The notes: generated by a model not told the origin, from the sequence alone. Numbered from the stretch's first letter, positions 6,537-15,957 are shown. The stretch: 33,703 bases of DNA from Amphritea sp. (GCA_025800245.1 JAOXSA010000162.1:1-33703), one strand, 5' to 3'. Made by a program: numbers and translations.

Positions 6537-8255
6537 TTACTCTGCAGGCTCAGAAAGAGTCGATTGCGCCTCTTTCAGATATTCGTTGTCCGGATGCTTG
6601 GTCAGTTCCTGATCCAGCAGCTCGCGGGCTTTCTGCTCTTCACCGTTGGCGTGATAGGCCTGAATCAGGTGTGAAGACACTTCAGGATCCGGGAATGCAT
6701 CATAGGCGCGTTTCAGGAACGGAATGGCTTCGCCGGTTTTACCCTGCTTAAAGAGAATCCAGCCCATGCTGTCGAGAATGGCCGGTTCATCAGGATTAAG
6801 TTCATGGGCTTTTGCGATCAGCTCATAAGCTTCATCAAAACGGTCGGTATAAATGGTCAGGGTGTAACCCAGTGCGTTGAGGGCCAGACTGTTATCAGGT
6901 TCAACTGCCAGTACCTGACGCAGGTCCTGCTCGATCAGTTTAATATCCTGAGGGTCGAGCATCATCGCCCGGGTGTAGAGCAGATTAATATCATTATCGT
7001 ACTGCTGCAGGGCTTCATCCATCAGGTTCAGGGCTGCATCACTGAAGTCGTTCAGGTGTAACCATTCTGCTTCGATTACGTATAGCTGAATACCTATTTC
7101 AGGCAGGGAGTTGCGGGCATTCTGCATGATACGTTGCAGGCGATCACGTTGAGCAGGATTGTCCAGCAGTGCAGAGATACGGCTGTATGCCTGCAGAATA
7201 TTGTTGTTATCCCGTACTTTGCTGAAGTGACCGATTGCCGTTTCAGTATTTTTTGCGCGTTGCTCGATCAGGCCCAGATAGTAATGCGGCGTGGTGTTAT
7301 TCGGGTAACGATCCAGCAGATCCTGCATAATTGTCCGGCTCTGATCTGTCTCACCGTTTTCCAGCAGCAACAGAGCGATATAAAAATTCAGTTGCGGCTC
7401 ATCAGGGAACAGTGCAGCAAGCTGACGAGCCTGTTCTGTGGCCTGCTCTTTCTCGCCGGACTGGAACAATAACTGTACATAGAGGGTGTACAGCTGCTGG
7501 TTAGGTGTATCCTGCCTGAGATAGGGTTTAATCAGGCGGATCGCCTGCTTGTACTGCTGCTGACTGCGCAGCAGTTCCGCTTTCTGGTAAACCGCTTCTT
7601 CATTATCGCTGTTCAGCTGAATCGCCTTATTGAATTCAGTCAGCGCGCTTTCAGCATCACCCTGTTGCTTATAAAGGACGCCCAGAGTGGTGTGAAGCTG
7701 ACTGGAGTTGGCTTGCTGGCTGTGTTCCTGCAGTAGTTCAATATAAGCGCTGAGTTCCTCATCACTGAACTGACTGGCCTGTGCGCTGATAACCAATAGC
7801 GCTTGTGTATCGGTGTGCTGCAGAGCTTTGCGCAGCAGCGGCAGAGCGGCTGAGAAATCACCTTCTCGCAGCAGAATGCTGGCGGCTATCTGATAGGGCT
7901 CGGCGTTGTCTGGTTCTGCCTGCTGCCAGATCTGGCTGGCTTTCAGGGTTTCCTCTTTGCGTTGCAGATACTGTGCGATATAGGTGGCGCGTTTGGCAAT
8001 GGCGGGATCGGCGGTTTTTTCTGCCTGGCTGATGTACTTTTCCAGCGACAGATCAAACTCTTTACGCTGCCCGGCCATTTCGGCAACGATCAGCTCAAAC
8101 AGGGTTTCCTTGTTCAGTTCTCCCGGCTGGTATTCCACATCTGAAAACTGATCCGGGGTGGCGTACAACGGCGCACTGTTGTTATTAGCCGGCTGCATCG
8201 CGCAGCCACTGAGTAACAGAGAAAACAGGGTGATAGCGGGTAGTGATGTTTTCAT
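6537..8255 (-). CDS. TPR-repeat lipoprotein
   Basis: I chose the ATG at 8255 (572 residues) because it opens a lipoprotein signal peptide, MKTSLPAITLFSLLLSGCA, with lipobox Cys18. The longer reading from 8333 would bury this signal. The mature protein is almost wholly helical, with tetratricopeptide units through residues ~65-560, for example TTLGVLYKQQGDAESALTEF, NALGYTLTIYTDRFDEAYEL and LDSMGWILFKQGKTGEAI. It matches by position and type the TPR protein next to lolB in Pseudomonas. It is likely anchored in the outer membrane as a protein-protein scaffold; its partner is unknown. It is divergent from hemA. Confidence 0.88.
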   Translation of the reverse strand: MKTSLPAITLFSLLLSGCAMQPANNNSAPLYATPDQFSDVEYQPGELNKETLFELIVAEMAGQRKEFDLSLEKYISQAEKTADPAIAKRATYIAQYLQRKEETLKASQIWQQAEPDNAEPYQIAASILLREGDFSAALPLLRKALQHTDTQALLVISAQASQFSDEELSAYIELLQEHSQQANSSQLHTTLGVLYKQQGDAESALTEFNKAIQLNSDNEEAVYQKAELLRSQQQYKQAIRLIKPYLRQDTPNQQLYTLYVQLLFQSGEKEQATEQARQLAALFPDEPQLNFYIALLLLENGETDQSRTIMQDLLDRYPNNTTPHYYLGLIEQRAKNTETAIGHFSKVRDNNNILQAYSRISALLDNPAQRDRLQRIMQNARNSLPEIGIQLYVIEAEWLHLNDFSDAALNLMDEALQQYDNDINLLYTRAMMLDPQDIKLIEQDLRQVLAVEPDNSLALNALGYTLTIYTDRFDEAYELIAKAHELNPDEPAILDSMGWILFKQGKTGEAIPFLKRAYDAFPDPEVSSHLIQAYHANGEEQKARELLDQELTKHPDNEYLKEAQSTLSEPAE

Positions 8256-8392
8256 TGAATCCGTGTGCTTATCGCTCGATTGAATGGCCCCACTATAGAT
8301 GAACAGAAGGGCGCTTGTCATACTCTGTGGCAAGTGAACGACAGTATTGTTCCCAAAAACAGAAAAAATTGATCTGAACCCTCCACGGATTT

Positions 8393-8421
8393 TTAACCTT
8401 TCTGAGAATACAGTGTATTAT
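8393..8421 (+). promoter_or_regulatory. Candidate sigma-70 promoter of hemA
   Basis: TTAACC (8393-8398), a 17-bp spacer and TATTAT (8416-8421) lie 36 bp upstream of the hemA ATG. The -35 is imperfect. It sits in the 202-bp divergent region shared with the TPR lipoprotein gene. Confidence 0.45.
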
Positions 8422-8457
8422 TACGCGCTTGTTCAGATCTGGGTGTTGTATTCCTCT

Positions 8458-9726
8458 ATGGCTTTGCTGGCGTTAGGCATTAATCACAAAACAGCTTCGG
8501 TATCGGTTCGGGAAAAGGTTGCCTTTGCCCCGGAACAGATGTCGGAGGCGCTGGCGCAGGCCTGTGATCTGGCCCATCTGAAAGAGGTGGCGATTCTGTC
8601 CACCTGTAACCGTACCGAACTTTACTGTTCTACCGAGTTGGAAGGCACCCGGGCGTTGCTTGAATGGCTGGGCGGATACCATGATCTGGACCCTGACGAA
8701 TTGCAGCAATGCAGTTATGCTCACTGGGATCAGGAAGCTGCTCAGCACATGATGCGTGTGGCCAGCGGTCTGGACTCACTGGTATTGGGTGAGCCACAGA
8801 TTCTGGGGCAGTTGAAATCCTGTTATGCCGTGGCTCAGGACAGTGGTGTGGTGGGTGCCGAATTGGCACGTCTGTTTCAGCAAACCTTTGCCGTTGCTAA
8901 AAAGGTCCGTACAGATACTGCGATCGGTGAAAACCCGGTATCAGTGGCTTATGCATCGGTCAGCCTTGCGCAACATATCTTCTCTGATCTGAGCAGCAGT
9001 AAAGCACTGCTGATCGGTGCAGGAGAGACCATTGAGCTGGTCGCCCGCCATCTGTTTGAAAGTGGCGTTAAAGAGATGACCGTCGCCAACCGTACGCTGG
9101 TGCGTGCTGAGGCGCTGGCAGCAGAATTCAGCGCTAAAGCGGTGCTGCTGGGCGATATTCCGGAAGCGCTGGAAGATGCCGATATAGTGATTGCCTCAAC
9201 CGCCAGTCAGTTGCCAATTCTGGGTAAAGGTGCGGTTGAATCAGCGCTGAAGAAGCGTAAACACCGGCCTATTTTTATGGTGGATATCGCGGTACCCCGG
9301 GATATCGAGCCGGAAGTGGCTGAGCTGGATGATGTTTATCTGTATACCGTGGATGACCTGAAAGAGGTTATCGAAGAGAACGTACGCAGTCGCGAAACCG
9401 CGGCCCGTGAAGCGGAAACGATTGTAGAAGCTGGCGCGGTTGATTTTATGCGACAGGTGCGTGCGCTGGGCGCTGTCGGGACCGTAATGGCTGTGCGTCA
9501 GCAGGCTGAATCTCTGAAGCAGAATGAGCTGGAAAAGGCGCTGCGTCAGCTACAGAGTGGTAAGTCGGCCGAGGCGGTAATCAACAGTCTGGCACACGGC
9601 CTGACGAATAAGCTGATTCATACACCGACCGTACAGCTGCGGCAGGCCAGCGCCGAAGGGCGCGATGATTTTCTGGACATGGCCCGTGAGCTGTATCAGC
9701 TGTCCGATACTAAGAAAGAAGACTGA
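8458..9726 (+). CDS. hemA: Glutamyl-tRNA reductase
   Basis: It reduces glutamyl-tRNA(Glu) to glutamate-1-semialdehyde, the first committed step of tetrapyrrole synthesis by the C5 route. The chosen ATG gives 422 residues starting [20 protein letters not shown]. The catalytic Cys50 lies in STCNRTELY, the NADPH-binding Rossmann loop in [15 protein letters not shown] (~180-195), and a C-terminal dimerisation domain starts at ~320. A longer in-frame start at 8347 lacks homology and is rejected. No strong Shine-Dalgarno precedes the ATG. It is followed by prfA after 8 bp, with prmC and moeB beyond. Confidence 0.97.
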   Translation: MALLALGINHKTASVSVREKVAFAPEQMSEALAQACDLAHLKEVAILSTCNRTELYCSTELEGTRALLEWLGGYHDLDPDELQQCSYAHWDQEAAQHMMRVASGLDSLVLGEPQILGQLKSCYAVAQDSGVVGAELARLFQQTFAVAKKVRTDTAIGENPVSVAYASVSLAQHIFSDLSSSKALLIGAGETIELVARHLFESGVKEMTVANRTLVRAEALAAEFSAKAVLLGDIPEALEDADIVIASTASQLPILGKGAVESALKKRKHRPIFMVDIAVPRDIEPEVAELDDVYLYTVDDLKEVIEENVRSRETAAREAETIVEAGAVDFMRQVRALGAVGTVMAVRQQAESLKQNELEKALRQLQSGKSAEAVINSLAHGLTNKLIHTPTVQLRQASAEGRDDFLDMARELYQLSDTKKED

Positions 9727-9734
9727 TTTTCCCG

Positions 9735-10823
9735 ATGAAAGAATCGATTTTACTGAAGCTGGATAATCTGGCGGATCGCTATGAAGAACTGGCCGCCCTG
9801 CTGGGCGATGCCGGGGTTATTTCTGATCAGGATAAGTTCCGTGCCTATTCGATGGAGTACTCCGAGATTGAGCCGGTAGTAAAGTGTTTCCAGTCCTATC
9901 AGCAGGCGCAGTCTGATCTGGAAGAAGCGCAACTGATGATGGAAGACTCCGATCCTGATATGCGCGAGATGGCGAAAGAGGAGCTGGCTGAAGCGAAGCA
10001 AACGATTGAATCACTGGAGCAGGAACTGCAGATTCTGCTGCTGCCGAAAGATCCCAATGATGCCCGCAACGTGTTCCTTGAGGTTCGTGCCGGTACTGGT
10101 GGGGACGAGGCTGCAATTTTCTCTGGTGATCTGCTGCGTATGTATACCCGTTACGCGGAGAACCAGGGCTGGCGTCTGGAAATTATCAATGCCAACGAAG
10201 GTGAGCACGGCGGCTATAAAGAGGTTATTACCCGGATTGTGGGTAAAGAAGTGTATTCGCGACTGAAGTTTGAATCCGGAGCGCACCGGGTGCAGCGGGT
10301 ACCGGAAACCGAATCTCAGGGACGTATCCATACCTCGGCCTGTACCGTAGCGGTAATGCCGGAGATGGATGAAGTCAGTGATATCGAAATCAACAAAGCG
10401 GATCTGCGGGTAGATACCTTCCGTGCCTCCGGTGCCGGTGGCCAGCACGTCAACAAGACCGACTCGGCGATCCGTATCACACACATCCCCACCGGTGTGG
10501 TGGTGGAGTGTCAGGAAGAGCGCTCGCAGCATAAAAACCGTGCTAAGGCGATGTCGCTGCTGGCATCCCGACTGCAGGCGGCGGAGCAGGAACGTCATGC
10601 GGCTGAACAGGCCAGCACCCGTAAGAGCCTGGTCGGTAGTGGTGACCGTTCAGAACGGATCCGCACCTACAATTACCCGCAGGGTCGGGTAACCGATCAT
10701 CGTATCAATCTGACGCTCTATAAACTCAATGAAGTGATGGAAGGGGCGTTGGGTCAGGTGGTCGATCCTCTGGTCAATGAATATCAGGCTGAGCAGCTGG
10801 GTGCCCTGGCTGACGAAAGCTGA
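9735..10823 (+). CDS. prfA: Peptide chain release factor 1
   Basis: This 362-residue class I release factor recognises UAA and UAG. The codon-recognition region contains P-E-T in [14 protein letters not shown]. The GGQ motif is at residues 235-237 ([13 protein letters not shown]) and triggers peptidyl-tRNA hydrolysis in the peptidyl-transferase centre. The next gene, prmC, encodes the enzyme that methylates that glutamine, so enzyme and substrate are made together. Gaps of 8 bp on each side indicate an operon with hemA and prmC. Confidence 0.98.
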   Translation: MKESILLKLDNLADRYEELAALLGDAGVISDQDKFRAYSMEYSEIEPVVKCFQSYQQAQSDLEEAQLMMEDSDPDMREMAKEELAEAKQTIESLEQELQILLLPKDPNDARNVFLEVRAGTGGDEAAIFSGDLLRMYTRYAENQGWRLEIINANEGEHGGYKEVITRIVGKEVYSRLKFESGAHRVQRVPETESQGRIHTSACTVAVMPEMDEVSDIEINKADLRVDTFRASGAGGQHVNKTDSAIRITHIPTGVVVECQEERSQHKNRAKAMSLLASRLQAAEQERHAAEQASTRKSLVGSGDRSERIRTYNYPQGRVTDHRINLTLYKLNEVMEGALGQVVDPLVNEYQAEQLGALADES

Positions 10824-10831
10824 TCACGCCC

Positions 10832-11680
10832 ATGAATGTTCTTCAGGCGCAGACCCTTGCTGAGCAGTTGCAGGGGCTGAGCGACTCTCCGGAGCTGGAT
10901 GTTGAGCTGTTGCTCTGCCATGTGCTGCAACGCAGCCGTACCTTCCTTTTTACCCGTGCTGATTATCAATTGAGCGACTCAGAATGTGCCCGGTTCACCG
11001 CGCTGCTTGAACGGCGCAAGCTGGGTGAACCTGTTGCCCACCTGACCGGCACCCGTGGTTTCTGGACACTGGATCTGGAAGTGAATCCCAGCACTTTGAT
11101 TCCAAGACCGGACACTGAAACACTGGTTGAAAAGGCTTTGGAACTTATTCCGGCAACGCCTGCCAGAGTACTGGATCTGGGGACCGGGACCGGGGCCATT
11201 GCTCTGTCTCTGGCACAAGAGCGGCCGGCCTGGCAGGTGGTCGCGGTGGATTGTGTACCAGACGCTGCGGAACTGGCTGAGCGGAATCGTTGTCGACTGA
11301 ATATCCGGAATGCTGAGGTGCTTCTTGGGAGCTGGTTTGAACCGGTGAATGGACGGTTTGAGATGATCGTCAGCAATCCTCCCTATATCGATCCGCAAGA
11401 CCCTCATTTGCTGCAGGGCGATGTACGGTTTGAGCCGTTGTCGGCTCTGACTGCCGATGACCAGGGATTGGCTGATATACGTACCATTGCCTCGCAGGCG
11501 CGTAACTACCTGCAGTCAGAAGGGGTCCTGCTGTTTGAGCACGGCTATGATCAGGCGCAGGCGGTTCAGGCTATTCTCCGGTCTCTGGGTTACGACAGAA
11601 TTGATTCAGCTCAGGACCTGGGCGGGAACGACCGGATAACATGGGCGATCTGGACACAGACGCCGGATACAGGAGCATAA
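10832..11680 (+). CDS. prmC: Release factor glutamine N5-methyltransferase
   Basis: This 282-residue SAM-dependent enzyme methylates the GGQ glutamine of RF1 and RF2. The N-terminal helical domain (~1-80) is followed by a Rossmann methyltransferase with the SAM loop VLDLGTGTGAIALSLA (~112-127) and the catalytic NPPY at residues 182-185 (VSNPPYIDP), which holds the substrate glutamine. IPRPDTE before the SAM loop is also typical. Its stop lies 2 bp before the moeB start, and the moeB ribosome site is inside its last codons. Confidence 0.97.
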   Translation: MNVLQAQTLAEQLQGLSDSPELDVELLLCHVLQRSRTFLFTRADYQLSDSECARFTALLERRKLGEPVAHLTGTRGFWTLDLEVNPSTLIPRPDTETLVEKALELIPATPARVLDLGTGTGAIALSLAQERPAWQVVAVDCVPDAAELAERNRCRLNIRNAEVLLGSWFEPVNGRFEMIVSNPPYIDPQDPHLLQGDVRFEPLSALTADDQGLADIRTIASQARNYLQSEGVLLFEHGYDQAQAVQAILRSLGYDRIDSAQDLGGNDRITWAIWTQTPDTGA

Positions 11681-11682
11681 CA

Positions 11683-12441
11683 ATGCTGAATGATGAGCAG
11701 TTATTGCGTTACAGCCGGCAGATTATGCTGCCGGAAGTCGAAATTGCCGGACAGGAAGCCTGGTTGAATGCCTCAGTTCTGATCGTCGGAGTGGGCGGTT
11801 TAGGGAGTCCTGTGGCGATGTATCTGGCCGCCGCCGGTATCGGTCATCTGATTCTGGTCGATGATGATGTGGTGGAGCTGACGAATCTGCAGCGACAGAT
11901 TGTACATACCACTGAGACACTGGGTAAGCCAAAAGTTGAATCGGCAAAGAGTGCACTGTCAGGGTTAAATCCCGATACCCGGATCACCACCATCAATCGT
12001 CGTCTGACGGATGAAGAGCTGGCCGAGCAAATTGCAAGAGCTGACCTGGTGCTGGACTGCACCGATAACTTCAGTACCCGTTTTGCGATTAATGATGCCT
12101 GTGTTGCACATAAAAAGCCGCTAGTATCTGGAGCAGCAATCCGCCTGGAAGGTCAGGTCGCAGTGTTTGATCCCCGTCAGGATGATGCGCCCTGCTATCG
12201 TTGTCTGTATCGGGAAGGCAGTGATGAGAATCTGACCTGTTCAGAGAGCGGGGTACTGGCACCGTTGGTCGGCATTATCGGCTCGGTGCAGGCGATGGAA
12301 GCATTGAAGGTACTGGCTGAAGTGGGAGAGCCCCTGGTCGGTAAATTGTTGTTGCTGGATGGTCGTTATATGGACTGGCGCAGTCTGAAGCTGCGCCGGG
12401 ATCCGGAGTGTCCCTGCTGTGGACAACAGCCGGAAAAATAA
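11683..12441 (+). CDS. moeB: Molybdopterin-synthase adenylyltransferase (MoeB/ThiF family)
   Basis: This 252-residue E1-like enzyme starts at an ATG with AGGAG 8 nt upstream. The ATP loop [17 protein letters not shown] is at ~37-53, and [15 protein letters not shown] and [10 protein letters not shown] match the family. Two zinc-binding pairs are visible: CYRC and, at the C-terminus, CPCC. MoeB adenylates the C-terminal Gly-Gly of MoaD for molybdenum cofactor synthesis; ThiF does the same for ThiS. The sequence alone does not fully separate the two. The location after prmC is where pseudomonads carry moeB, and [17 protein letters not shown] resembles MoeB. Confidence 0.85.
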   Translation: MLNDEQLLRYSRQIMLPEVEIAGQEAWLNASVLIVGVGGLGSPVAMYLAAAGIGHLILVDDDVVELTNLQRQIVHTTETLGKPKVESAKSALSGLNPDTRITTINRRLTDEELAEQIARADLVLDCTDNFSTRFAINDACVAHKKPLVSGAAIRLEGQVAVFDPRQDDAPCYRCLYREGSDENLTCSESGVLAPLVGIIGSVQAMEALKVLAEVGEPLVGKLLLLDGRYMDWRSLKLRRDPECPCCGQQPEK

Positions 12442-12487
12442 TAAACAGACCTGCGCGAGCAGGCCGCAGAGTGTGGAGCAGTCAATA

Positions 12488-12883
12488 ATGGATACCGTTC
12501 GTCAGGTACTTGAAAGCAGTAAGACGATTGCGATGGTCGGGGCCAGTCCCAAGTCTCATCGTGCCAGTAATCAGGTTATGCACTACCTGTTGTCGAAAGG
12601 TTATAACGTGATTCCTGTTAATCCGTTGAAGGTGGGTGAAACCATCCATGGCCGTGAAGTGGTTTCCTCGCTGGCTGAGATCAGGGAACCGATCGATATG
12701 GTGGATATCTTCCGAAATTCTGCCGAGGCCGGTGATGTGGTGGATGAAGCGATTCAGGTTAATGCGAAAGCGGTGTGGATGCAGCTGGGTGTGATTAATG
12801 AACCGGCTGCTGAGCGTGCTGAAGCGGCGGGTCTGAAAGTGGTGATGGACCGTTGTCCTGCCATTGAAATTCCACGTCTCTGA
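12488..12883 (+). CDS. CoA-binding Rossmann-fold protein (YccU family)
   Basis: This 131-residue single-domain protein starts [20 protein letters not shown], with GGAG 10 nt upstream. The nucleotide loop [12 protein letters not shown], followed by [22 protein letters not shown] and [11 protein letters not shown], is the CoA-binding fold shared with succinyl-CoA synthetase alpha subunits. Members bind CoA or persulfide-CoA; the cellular role is poorly known. It follows moeB after 46 bp and is probably the last gene of the hemA operon, with the hairpin at 12897-12919 after it. Confidence 0.88.
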   Translation: MDTVRQVLESSKTIAMVGASPKSHRASNQVMHYLLSKGYNVIPVNPLKVGETIHGREVVSSLAEIREPIDMVDIFRNSAEAGDVVDEAIQVNAKAVWMQLGVINEPAAERAEAAGLKVVMDRCPAIEIPRL

Positions 12884-12896
12884 GCTTTTATTCCTG

Positions 12897-12919
12897 GGGG
12901 TGATTGTCCTGATCACCCC
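12897..12919 (+). terminator. Hairpin at the end of the hemA-moeB gene run
   Basis: GGGGTGAT and ATCACCCC form a perfect 8-bp stem with a 7-nt loop, 13 bp after the stop of the CoA-binding protein. The following T tract is poor, so this may be a weak or Rho-assisted terminator. Confidence 0.5.
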
Positions 12920-13056
12920 TTAGCAGATTCTTCTGTAATTTCTCCACATTAACCTGTTTTTGTCGTCATCTGGCAGAAATACAACAGTATCCGGCTGGTC
13001 AGATAATCCTGTCACGATAGAATTGTGTCTTTGTAATTTTCTCTGGGAGTCCAGCT

Positions 13057-13407
13057 ATGTCCATCGAACGTCAGGAAATCGGCCAGCGTATGAGCCGTAT
13101 TGTTAAGCATAACGGTACTATTTATCTGTGTGGTCAGGTTGCAGCAGATGCTTCTGCAGGCATTAAAGAGCAGACCGAAACCATGCTGGCTAAGGTTGAT
13201 GCATTGCTGGAACAGGCGGGCAGCGACCGTGAGCACATCCTGTCTGCGACTGTGTATGTACGTGACATGAAAGATTTTGCAGCGATGAACGAAGTTTGGG
13301 ATAACTGGGTACCAGCAGGTCATGCTCCGGCACGTGCTTGTGTGGAAGCCCGTATGGCTCGCCCTGAGCTGCTGGTTGAAGTGTCTGTTATTGCGGCTGA
13401 AAAGTAA
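13057..13407 (+). CDS. RidA family (YjgF/YER057c) protein
   Basis: This 116-residue protein has GGGAG 8 nt upstream of its ATG. The Rid fold is recognisable from [38 protein letters not shown] and the end [20 protein letters not shown]. The last contains the conserved Arg that in RidA binds the carboxylate of 2-aminoacrylate and other imine intermediates. It may be an enamine/imine deaminase, but the sequence is more divergent than canonical RidA and could belong to another Rid subgroup. It stands alone, convergent with the ankyrin gene. Confidence 0.88.
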   Translation: MSIERQEIGQRMSRIVKHNGTIYLCGQVAADASAGIKEQTETMLAKVDALLEQAGSDREHILSATVYVRDMKDFAAMNEVWDNWVPAGHAPARACVEARMARPELLVEVSVIAAEK

Positions 13408-13416
13408 GCTTTTATA

Positions 13417-13464
13417 TAAGCACTGATATAAGTACTTATATTAAGCGCTTATATTAAGTGCTTA
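13417..13464. repeat. Array of four phased AGYRCT palindromic cores
   Basis: Four related cores occur at 13419, 13431, 13444 and 13457, at 12-13 bp intervals. TAAGCACT (13417-13424) and AGTGCTTA (13457-13464) are inverted partners. ATATAAGTACTTATAT (13426-13441) and AAGCGCTT (13443-13450) are perfect palindromes. The array lies between the convergent RidA and ankyrin genes. It could be a cruciform-forming terminator or a cooperative binding site. Confidence 0.6.
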
Positions 13465-13485
13465 CAGTTACCAGTCAGGCAGGTA

Positions 13486-14109
13486 TCAGCCCAGCATGAT
13501 CTGCCTGATTCTGAGATCCTCCGCACAGCGTTTCGCACACTGGAGGATCGCCTCGCTACACCATTCTGCAGGGATCTGATCAGGGATCGTTGCGCCGCTG
13601 TTAACCAGCATCTGTACTAAAGGCTGTTGCTCCAGTTGCAGCGCTTTCATCAGTGGACTGATGCCTTTATCGTCGGGCAGGTTAAGATCTGCACCGTATT
13701 CATTTAAACGACTCAGAAACAGCATCAGCTTTGCAGGCGGGCAATATTCAAAACAGGCGGAAACCGCAGAGTTTGGCGAGTATTGCGGGTATTCGGTTTC
13801 GACTCCTGCCTGTAGCAGTACGGTGCACAGCGTCAGCCCTTCAGAGGCCTGCTGCATCGCCTTATACAGCAGCGGTGTATCTTCACTGGCATAGCTGCAG
13901 CCAGCGTTAAGAAGCTGCTGTAGAGCTTTCGGTTGCCCAGCTAGAATTGCCAGTTCTACCAGGCTGACAGGGCGCCCCTGATAATCGAACTGGCAGCTTT
14001 GGCGCTGCTGCTCGTCCAGTCGGGCGATCTGCTTTTTCAGCGCTGTGAGATCGCTTTCGATCACCGCGGTGGCCAGTTTTTTCAGGGTACGCTGGGTAAA
14101 AAACTTCAT
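13486..14109 (-). CDS. Ankyrin-repeat protein
   Basis: This 207-residue cytoplasmic protein has no signal peptide. Ankyrin-type units are visible at ~45-75 (VELAILAGQPKALQQLLNAG), ~80-110 and ~145-175 (GISPLMKALQLEQQPLVQML). The N-terminal 40 residues are a helical cap. I chose the ATG at 14109 with GAGAG 9 nt upstream over an in-frame TTG two codons earlier. It follows the AEC permease gene after 29 bp and is probably cotranscribed. Its partner is not known. Confidence 0.8.
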   Translation of the reverse strand: MKFFTQRTLKKLATAVIESDLTALKKQIARLDEQQRQSCQFDYQGRPVSLVELAILAGQPKALQQLLNAGCSYASEDTPLLYKAMQQASEGLTLCTVLLQAGVETEYPQYSPNSAVSACFEYCPPAKLMLFLSRLNEYGADLNLPDDKGISPLMKALQLEQQPLVQMLVNSGATIPDQIPAEWCSEAILQCAKRCAEDLRIRQIMLG

Positions 14110-14138
14110 TGGCAATTGCTCTCTTCCGGTGTCTCGCT

Positions 14139-15101
14139 CTAAATAATATTCCAGATCCGTAGCAGATAGATCCCCAGGCTTAAACTCAGTACCGATCCCA
14201 GTGTTGTGGTAAGCACGATATTGGCGGCCAGTTGGGCGTTACCACCCATCCCTTTCGCCATAATAAAGCTCGCAGCGGCGGTCGGGCAGCCAAACAGTAC
14301 AAAAAGAATACCGATATCCTGTCCCTGAAAACCGTATATCCAGGCTCCCAGCGTCAGTATCAACGGCATAATCAGCAGTTTGATTATAGTGGCCCAGCCT
14401 GACTCGCCGGAAGTGTCCCGAAGACTTTTCAGATTCAGGGAGCCTCCGATTGCCAGTAGCGCCAGCGGCAATGTCAGGTTAGCAAAGTAGGTGCCGATTT
14501 TATTCCCGACCAGTGGCAAGCCCCAGCCGAAATAGGAGAAGGGCAGTGCCAGCAGAACGGCGATGATCAGCGGGTTGCGGGCGATCTCAATCAGTGGCTG
14601 TGACAGGCTGATACCGGCACCACTCTGGCGCTGCATCGGCAGGGTCAGCGCCAGTACCGAGAGCACATTATAGAGGGGGATTACACAGGCCAGCAGCAGA
14701 GAAGCTTGCGCCAGTCCGCTATCACCAAACATATTAAAGCTGACCGGGAGGCCAACGATGCCGTAGTTACCGCGAAACGCCCCTTGTATAAACACACCCA
14801 GATCTTCTGGACGCTGGATAAAGCGTCGGCTGACAGCCCAGAGCAGGGCAAACGCGATCAGGGTGACTATGACAAAATAACCCAGCAGTTGTGGATTAAA
14901 GGTCGCCTGAAAATCCATCCGCGAGATACTCATAAACACCAGCGCGGGGAGGGTGATGGTAAACACCAGTCGGGAAGCAACCGTGACAAAGCCCTGATCA
15001 ATCACCCGCAGCCGCATCAGCAGGTAACCGAGAAATACAGTAAAGAAGATCGGCGCAACAATGTTGCTGGTAAACAGCAGGGTGTCTATGTAGAGGTTCA
15101 A
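14139..15101 (-). CDS. AEC family permease (auxin efflux carrier type)
   Basis: This 320-residue membrane protein has about ten hydrophobic segments in two halves. Family traits include APIFFTVFLGYLLMRL at the N-terminus, GAFRGNYGIVGLPVS in the middle and GCPTAAASFIMA in the second half. AEC members move organic acids such as malonate or malate, or auxin-like molecules; the substrate here is unknown. The reading frame begins with TTG, there is an in-frame TGA three codons earlier and no convincing ribosome site, so initiation is unusual or the start is misjudged. The next in-frame ATG would cut the first membrane helix. Confidence 0.85.
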   Translation of the reverse strand: MNLYIDTLLFTSNIVAPIFFTVFLGYLLMRLRVIDQGFVTVASRLVFTITLPALVFMSISRMDFQATFNPQLLGYFVIVTLIAFALLWAVSRRFIQRPEDLGVFIQGAFRGNYGIVGLPVSFNMFGDSGLAQASLLLACVIPLYNVLSVLALTLPMQRQSGAGISLSQPLIEIARNPLIIAVLLALPFSYFGWGLPLVGNKIGTYFANLTLPLALLAIGGSLNLKSLRDTSGESGWATIIKLLIMPLILTLGAWIYGFQGQDIGILFVLFGCPTAAASFIMAKGMGGNAQLAANIVLTTTLGSVLSLSLGIYLLRIWNII

Positions 15102-15230
15102 GGAAGGTCAGCCCAATGATGGATTCAGGGCGGCCAGTTTAACACGCGCCACAGAGACTGGCTGTGACGCGATGGGGTGAGATAGTAGGGCTGCTTGTAA
15201 TGAAGTGTTGAGCTTGGGTAGAGCTTAATA

Positions 15231-15288
15231 ATCGGCGCTGGAAGCACCTCGCTACACAGAACTGTAGTGAGGGCCTTCCAGGCCCGAT
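15231..15288. repeat. Large imperfect inverted repeat
   Basis: Arms of 26 bp (15231-15256 and 15263-15288) match with about five mismatches around a 6-nt loop. Each arm contains CTGGAAG and CTACA blocks. There is no T tract, so a terminator is unlikely. It lies in the gene-free stretch between the SixA-like and AEC genes and resembles REP/MITE-type dispersed hairpins. Confidence 0.65.
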
Positions 15289-15338
15289 AAATGACTTAAA
15301 ATACCAGCAGCTTGTTGTCGTAACGCTTTTTCCAGCAA

Positions 15339-15384
15339 GTCTCGCTTGCGAGACGGTCGAGCCACTAGCAAGCGGCTTCGCCGC
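15339..15384. repeat. Pair of short GC-rich palindromes after sixA-like gene
   Basis: GTCTCGCTTGCGAGAC (15339-15354) and GCGGC-TTC-GCCGC (15372-15384) are perfect hairpins separated by 17 bp. They lie just downstream of the SixA-like gene. Their style, GTCTC plus hairpin then TCGAGCC, recalls the insert at 1541-1572 (GTCTC, hairpin, TCGAACC), so a dispersed family is possible. Nothing else is visible in 15102-15401. Confidence 0.45.
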
Positions 15385-15401
15385 GTTCGAGCTACGTCTT
15401 T

Positions 15402-15899
15402 TTACTCCTGATGCAGCTTAGGATAATCAAGCAATTCCAACGTCCCACAAGCTTCTGCTAACTCCTCCCAACTCGTAATACTCAGCGCGATATGCATAAC
15501 GCCGCTGGTAGGAAACTTGAGGATGCGCTCTCCGGTGAGATAGTGGCCGGTGAGCTCCAGCGTTGGATTGTGGCCTACGATCATCAGGTGGCGATAATGA
15601 TCGGACTGACCCTGAAGTAAATTAATCAGGGTCTCGAGGCGAACATGATAGAGCTCAGGTTCGTCAATGATCCGTTCCTGAGGGTAGTTGAGCGCCTGAG
15701 CAACCTGTTCCGCGGTAGTCAGGGCGCGTAGCGCACTGCTGCTGAGAAGCAGGTCGGGCTGCAGGCCGTATTCCACAAGGCGCTCAGCCATTAGCGGCAG
15801 GTCCCGCTGGCCCCGTTTATTGAGTGGGCGGTCAAAATCACTGAGTTCAGGATCATCCCAACTGGATTTTGCGTGGCGCACCAGAGTCAGCTTTTTCAT
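15402..15899 (-). CDS. sixA: SixA-like histidine phosphatase
   Basis: This 165-residue protein belongs to the histidine (phosphoglycerate mutase-like) phosphatase superfamily. The catalytic motif is LVRHAKSSW near residue 5, where SixA has RHA rather than RHG. The second catalytic His is in MIVGHNPTLE (~109), and SSALRALTTAE carries a conserved Arg. SixA removes phosphate from phosphohistidine in phosphorelay or PTS proteins. Family membership is firm; the exact target is not. It lies 58 bp downstream of the CoA-transferase gene in the same direction. Confidence 0.85.
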   Translation of the reverse strand: MKKLTLVRHAKSSWDDPELSDFDRPLNKRGQRDLPLMAERLVEYGLQPDLLLSSSALRALTTAEQVAQALNYPQERIIDEPELYHVRLETLINLLQGQSDHYRHLMIVGHNPTLELTGHYLTGERILKFPTSGVMHIALSITSWEELAEACGTLELLDYPKLHQE

Positions 15900-15957
15900 T
15901 GTCCTTCACCTGCAGGTGGATATCAGGCTTCAGTATTGCTCATGCAGGCCTGAAAAG

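Noticed and set aside
8347-8457. Longer N-terminus for HemA
   Set aside because: The added 37 residues lie across the predicted promoter and lack homology; the ATG at 8458 gives the exact family length and Cys50.
13417-13464. Phased repeats as a CRISPR array
   Set aside because: The units are only 12-13 bp, with no spacers and no cas genes nearby.
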